This document shows positions 57,750 to 64,000 of a DNA stretch of 64,000 nucleotides, piece after piece. Position 1 is the stretch's first letter; each line of letters opens with the position of its first letter. Both the position numbers and the translations under genes were made by a program. The stretch is from Pterobdella sp. o SKG-2022 (lineage: Eukaryota; Annelida; Clitellata; Hirudinida; Piscicolidae): positions 8,382,878-8,446,877 of the forward strand of contig OZ038324.1 of assembly GCA_964035795.1 (NCBI GenBank). Direction: 5' to 3'. The notes under the pieces are model-generated. The model saw only the letters and a program-made list of their open reading frames with translations. It did no database searches and had not been told where the DNA came from.

Positions 57750-58207
57750 CTGTGGGTTTGAGATGAGGATATTAGTGTTCAAGGCTTTCCAAATAAACAT
57801 GGGCATTCTTTGGTAGATGAGCCAAAAAAGCACTTGTTGGTATTTTAATAACATTTGATTGCCTCTATTAGTTTATTTTAAACTAGTTTTCATACTAGAC
57901 CTAAAAAACCTATTTTACATTTTGACTGTTTTTTCAAGTGCACGACTGAAGTAATTAAAGTGAAGTTGAAACATCACAACCTCACAACAAACTTTTAAGC
58001 TCTGTTACAATACGCCCACTTACACACCATTTCAAAATTAAAATATATGTCACAAAAGAATCTTTTAGATAAGGTTTGAAAATGAACTTCTAAGACAGAG
58101 GTAGGCTTAAGTGTTTGAAGATATTTGTAATGCTTAGCCACCATGAAAATCTTGGAAATGTTTCTTTGAAGGTTTGTATATGTTTGCACAAAAGGAATTG
58201 TGGTCTT

Positions 58208-58306
58208 GTGTGTGTGTGTGTGTGTATGTGTGTGTATGTGTGTGTAGGTACGTGTGTGTACGTATGTTTTGTTCTTGTGAGTACGTGTGTTTTGTTTGTG
58301 TGTGTT
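58208..58306. repeat. (GT)n with TATG interruptions
   Basis: Short imperfect TG microsatellite upstream of the five-TM gene's first assigned exon. Confidence 0.9.
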
Positions 58307-58427
58307 AGTGCGCATTGAATATTAAGCAGTTAATATACAGAAAAATAAAACAGCCATATAACCTCAAATGAAAAACATCAATTCAAAAAAAAAATCATTA
58401 AAAAATATAAAAAAAACAAAAAATCAC

Positions 58428-58557
58428 CAATGGAAGTAGGAATGTACAACGTCATCTCTGACGAAGAATACGCCACAACGACAACAACACTTGACAACGT
58501 CACCAAAGATACTATCGTCGCCATCCTTGATCCTGATGCTCTTCCGGTTGAAGGAAG
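58428..58557 (-). CDS. Candidate exon, strand unresolved (possible upstream exon of five-TM gene)
   Basis: A 130-bp island clearly richer in GC than its surroundings. On the minus strand it has a good acceptor (ccatacacacag) and a gtgatt donor. Read in the frame that ends in phase 1, it joins the exon at 57749 and gives MATIVSLVTLSSVVVVVAYS and EMTLYIPTSI, which contains a hydrophobic run. Another minus frame (SFNRKSIRIKDGDDSIFGDV) and the plus strand from an ATG at 58430 (MEVGMYNVISDEEYATTTTT) are also open and protein-like. I believe it is coding but cannot fix the strand. Confidence 0.4.
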
Positions 58558-58609
58558 CTGTGTGTATGGTGAATGGATGAGAAATTCATGGATGAATGAA
58601 TGGAGAATG

Positions 58610-59035
58610 TTGCATGTAAGCGTAGGTGAGAAGTGGATGGATGGATGGATGAATGAGTTAATGATCTTGAAACTCCTTGGGTTAGACATCACTATAATAA
58701 ACCTGATTATTATCACTATTATTATTGATTGGTGCATGGATGGAAGTTGAATGCTGGGATGAAAATTGAATTGAGAATTATGAAGCAAAAATTTTGTTTT
58801 GAACATATTTATTAGATGGAAAAGTTGTATGTGTTGATGTCTAAAGGTAGTCTTAAGATGGATGAAGGGATAAAAAAATGGAAGGATAAATGAATGGGTA
58901 GATAGATCAAAAGTTATAATGAATGGATGGATAGATGAATAGATGAATGGATGGATGGATAGATGAATAGATGGATAAATGAATAAATAGATGAATAGAT
59001 GGATAAATGAATGGATGGTTAGATAAATGGTTGAC
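58610..59035. repeat. Degenerate ATGG/ATAG satellite clusters
   Basis: Two clusters (about 58632-58655 and 58858-59035) of GGATGGATAGATGAAT type separated by unique sequence. Confidence 0.75.
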
Positions 59036-59977
59036 GGAAACTATGATTAATTCAAAATGAATAATGCACGAGCAGTTGTTTTTTTTGATGAATGAATATT
59101 CTCAGTATTTTATGAACTTCTGAAGCTATTAGGATTTATGGATCTTTCCCACCCTAGACGTCCTGAATCCGTCATTTTGCCACATCATCAAAAATTTAGA
59201 AATTTCCATGCACTTGACCCACAAAAAATTTTTTTTTATTGGAACCCGCTCAAAAACGAATTTACAAGTTAATTCAAAATTATTTTTTCATTATAATGAT
59301 TTAAAATTCAAAAAATGCAAAAAAATAATTTGAAAAATCCACTTTGAGAAGATTAGTGGCAACCTCAAAATGGGTCCAAAAGGAGGGTGAAAGGCTGCGA
59401 CGAAAAGTTGGAAAACACTCAAAAATGCGTGTCTCCACATTCATAAAAATCGAAAGATGAACGTGAAATGGTAAAAAATTAATTTGAGAGAGTTTTGAGT
59501 GCAAAAAAATTATGATAAAAACTATGATAGGCAAAACTCGTGAGATTCATCAATGGAATATCATTTTGAGTTCATTAAAAACTTGTAACTTTTTGTGAAA
59601 ACTCAATTGTCAAAACTCTTATGAGGTTCGACAACTCTGCAAAGTATGATTGGCAAAATTTTGATGAGAACTAATGTTTTTGAGTTTCTTTTTGACCAAT
59701 GTTGAAGCTCTATGAAGAGATGATACACCGGTGAAGAAGTCCCGCCAGGATGGGTGGACAATGTTGTCTTATGTTATAATAACGTTTATATTTATTTATC
59801 AAATTTCCAAAAGTAATTTTATTTTTTATATTTTATTTTTTAATTTTTTTATTGTATGTATTGATTGAATAAATTAATTATATATGATTTTATTTTATCT
59901 TCATTTCGTTCCAATTGAATGGTTTTTCGAAATACGAACCTGATTTTCTTCTCTGTTTCTCTCTGCAAAAATATCAG

Positions 59978-60169
59978 TTTTGTTAAGCTTTTAATTCATC
60001 AACTTTATCAAAAAATAATCAAAAACTTGAAGTATGAAGCAAAATACATTGGACCAACAAAAAACACAAAAAATGAATTTGATCAAAAAAAACTCAATGT
60101 GAAAGTTTCTCATTCTGACCATCGAGGACTTAAGATTCTTTACTGCAAGTTTCATTTTCATCAACTCAA
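59978..60169 (+). CDS. Candidate exon of an unknown gene
   Basis: 192 bp open in one frame, with a strong pyrimidine tract and acceptor (tctctgcaaaaatatcag) and a consensus donor (aa|gtaaat). Enters and leaves in phase 2. Encodes VKLLIHQLYQKIIKNLKYEA then KYIGPTKNTKNEF and HSDHRGLKILYCKFHFHQL. No family is recognised and no partner exon was found. Confidence 0.3.
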
Positions 60170-60195
60170 GTAAATTTATCAAAATCAATATTGTT

Positions 60196-60252
60196 ATGTA
60201 TTTGTTAATATCAATATGTATTTGTTAATATCAATATGTATTTGTTAATATT
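60196..60252. repeat. 20-bp tandem repeat, three copies
   Basis: The unit TATTTGTTAATATCAATATG is repeated almost exactly three times. Confidence 0.9.
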
Positions 60253-60427
60253 ATTATATTTTTTTGCTATTGTTACTTTCATGTGGTAAAAGTGTTTGCG
60301 AATCAAGCGTTCATTTAAACAAAGCTAATTTTTGATTTTTTTTCGTAATTTTTCATTTGATAAAAGTTTCATTTTTTTTTGAATATCACAAAAAATGGAT
60401 CAGAAATAAAAAACTTCTTTTCAAGAC

Positions 60428-60710
60428 GATTGGATGGATGGATGAGTGAATCGATAGAATAGTTAATGCCTGGTTGGTTGATGGATAACAAGATGAATGG
60501 ATAAATGGATGGATGAATGACTAGCTGGATGGATAGATGAATGGATGAATGGATAAAAGAGTGACTAGATGGATGGATGAACTGATGGATGGAGGAATGC
60601 GTGGATAAATGGATGGGTGAACAGATGGATGGATGAATAGATGAATGGATGAAAAGATGGATGGATGAATAGATGAATGGATAAAAAGATGGATGGTTGA
60701 ATGATTAATT
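60428..60710. repeat. Degenerate ATGG-type satellite
   Basis: About 280 bp of GGATGGATGAATAGATGAAT-type tandem. Open frames on the minus strand rich in Ile/His/Pro/Ser are artefacts of it. Confidence 0.88.
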
Positions 60711-61182
60711 TGGTTTTGGATTCCTTCAACGAAGGAATACAAGTCATTTGCATGAGGCTATGAATCAATGCAGTAAATGCAGTAATCAATAAGAAAAAAA
60801 AAATAATGATATCATAAAAAAATAATAAAAGAATCGTTAAAAAAATAATAATTATCAGATATAAATAAAGATTACAAAAAACATAAAGAATAAAAAAAAA
60901 ATAAACTTAATAATGAAAATGCCGTAAAACACAAAAAAATATCAGAAAAATGAAAAAATATATGAACCATATTCAACTGGATAAATAATTAGTATCAAAT
61001 GATTTATATAATGAAGCACTATATAAAATGGAAACAGTCTGAGCACTTTTGACGTAAGAAAAAAAATTCATAAAAACAAAAAAATCGATGAAAAAATAAC
61101 GAGCTATTTAAAAATGCCGAGGGACTTTTTTAATCACGAACATAAAAATAAATAATGAAATTAATGAATACAATACGAATAA

Positions 61183-61447
<265 letters not shown>

Positions 61448-61873
61448 ACGCGCAAACGATAATGAAAGCAGAAATATGCAACCCATAAAAAATAGCGGCG
61501 ATGGATTTCAACAAAGACAAAATATTTTGCAAATAGAAACAAAGTTTTTTTTGATTTATTGGATGACCATTGAAGAGTGTTTGGAGAGAGTAATGAAGAA
61601 AAATAAAGAGGATAAAAAAATGTGTAGTTTAAATCAATAATAGGATACAATAATAACAAGGATAATAATACAAAAAATAAATAAGAATAAAAATAAAAAA
61701 TATTCTTATATAAATAAGTTATTAATAGTAAAAATAAAAAGATTATAAATAAGAATTCGACCTCATCAGGCAAGTTTAATTGCTTGCATTGCTTATATTC
61801 ATAATGAAGCCCGTCCATCTTAACAACAACAACAACAACAACAAGAATAATAAAATAATGATAGTATAAACAC

Positions 61874-62795
<922 letters not shown>

Positions 62796-64000
62796 TTCTT
62801 TTCTCAACTAGGAAAGCAGTAACATTAAACTTAATACCCTTCAATTTGCAAAGCTATGTTGTCCGTGTGTGTATCCGTTTATGTGCTTGTTTGTGTGTTC
62901 GTTTGTGGATTTTGATGTGAATTTGTTTGTGTACATGTTTTTTTGTTTTTTTGTGAGTTTGAATGTGTGTTTCGATGTTAGAGTGCAGCTGTTTATCTCA
63001 CTTGAATATGTTTGTGTGTGTGTGTCACCCATGTGTGGACGTGCATTTACCAAAGCATCTTTTCACACGCTCAAAACAAACACTTTTCATTAAGAATGTA
63101 ACAAGAGGCTTCCGCAGATCAAAGAAGGAGTTTATAATTTTAAAAAACACTTAAATTCTCTAGAATATTCATAATTGCTTTTTTTATGCTTTTTTTTATT
63201 ATGATATTATTTTTTTATTATGATATTTTTTTATGCGGTTCATGCTCGTGGTTTTAAACTATATATTTAAGAAAAGAAATAAAAAATAGTACGTAAGTTA
63301 ATGAAGAAAAATGGAAAATAGTTGGAAAATAAAAGTATTTGGATGATGGAAAAATACATAAATCAGCAACAAATCAATTAAAAAAATGAATAGTGTAATA
63401 AATAGTTTATATGAATTATATAAAAACCGATGGTGTATTTGAAAAAAAATGAAAGATTAATCGAACAACAAAAGTTGTGATATTGAGAATAGTAGCATTA
63501 TAAAAGTATTATAAGTTAAAAAAAAAAAAATATATTTAAAATAAAAGTAAGGAGAATTTTATTGGTTTTAACCAAAAAATCTAATTCGCAAAAAAATATT
63601 AATAGTAACAATAATAAAAATGGCAGTAATAATAGAAAAAATGAAAATCATTGCATCAACAGAAATAAAAAATAGTAAAAACTATATTAACAGAAAAATT
63701 TCATTAAAAAATAACAAAGAAAAAGAAAATTTATGATGTAGTAATACAGACTTAAATGCAATAAAATCAAAATTTGTTCGCTTGTATTGTCGCCCTAACT
63801 TTACTATTTTTGTTCTTACCCTTAATAATATTCTCCATTTTTTTTTATTGTTTTTTTCTGAGCGACATTTCATGACGTTTGAAAATATTTTTTCTAAAAA
63901 TGACAATATTTTTACATGCAAAAACACAGATATTTGTGCGAGAATTATTATTATTATTGTTATTCTTATCATTATTAATGAAGATGATATAGTTCTCAAT
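62796..64000. other. Right-edge AT-rich sequence
   Basis: A GTGTTTGTTTGTGTG-rich stretch (62860-63030) followed by A/T low complexity to the end of the window. No gene, RNA or mobile element is recognised. Confidence 0.4.

Overview
This is animal nuclear DNA. Genes are split by short GT-AG introns, the background is strongly AT-rich (roughly two thirds or more A+T by eye), and there are CR1/L2-type LINEs and very long microsatellites. A prohormone convertase 2 gene and an EP400/Domino-type gene point to a bilaterian invertebrate. The loss of core residues in the EP400 ATPase and the many Asn/Asp/Gln/Lys runs suggest a fast-evolving lineage. I cannot name the species.

Layout. 1-991 (minus): the 5' part of a LEM-domain gene that runs off the left edge. 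1775-6665 (minus): a complete 14-exon PCSK2 gene encoding 686 aa. 7661-8641 (plus): a dead 5'-truncated CR1 LINE. 9524-23968 (plus): a roughly 39-exon EP400/Domino homologue of about 2,108 aa, with HSA, SANT and Gln-rich regions and a degenerate SNF2 ATPase. 24467-57749 or beyond (minus): a gene of at least 19 exons, tail-to-tail with EP400, for an unrecognised protein of about 2,000 aa with EGF-like and Cys-rich ectodomain exons and five predicted membrane segments. All 18 exon-exon joins in this model agree in phase. Its introns hold a LINE with a complete 958-codon ORF2 (46.5-49.7 kb), an antisense LINE head, an identical 300-bp inverted repeat 10 kb apart, and giant arrays of (ACT), (TG), (TAA) and (GATA). 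58-64 kb: two unassigned candidate exons, ATGG-type satellites, and long (TAA) and (CTA) arrays.

How the genes relate. They do not look like one pathway: a nuclear-envelope or chromatin-type protein, a secretory-granule protease, a chromatin-remodelling scaffold and a large membrane protein. PCSK2 and EP400 are divergent, about 2.9 kb apart, with the CR1 relic between them. EP400 and the five-TM gene are convergent, about 500 bp apart.

Exon models come from reading splice sites and keeping frame. They are strongest where protein similarity guides them (PCSK2, LEM, EP400) and phase-only for the five-TM gene. No database search was run.
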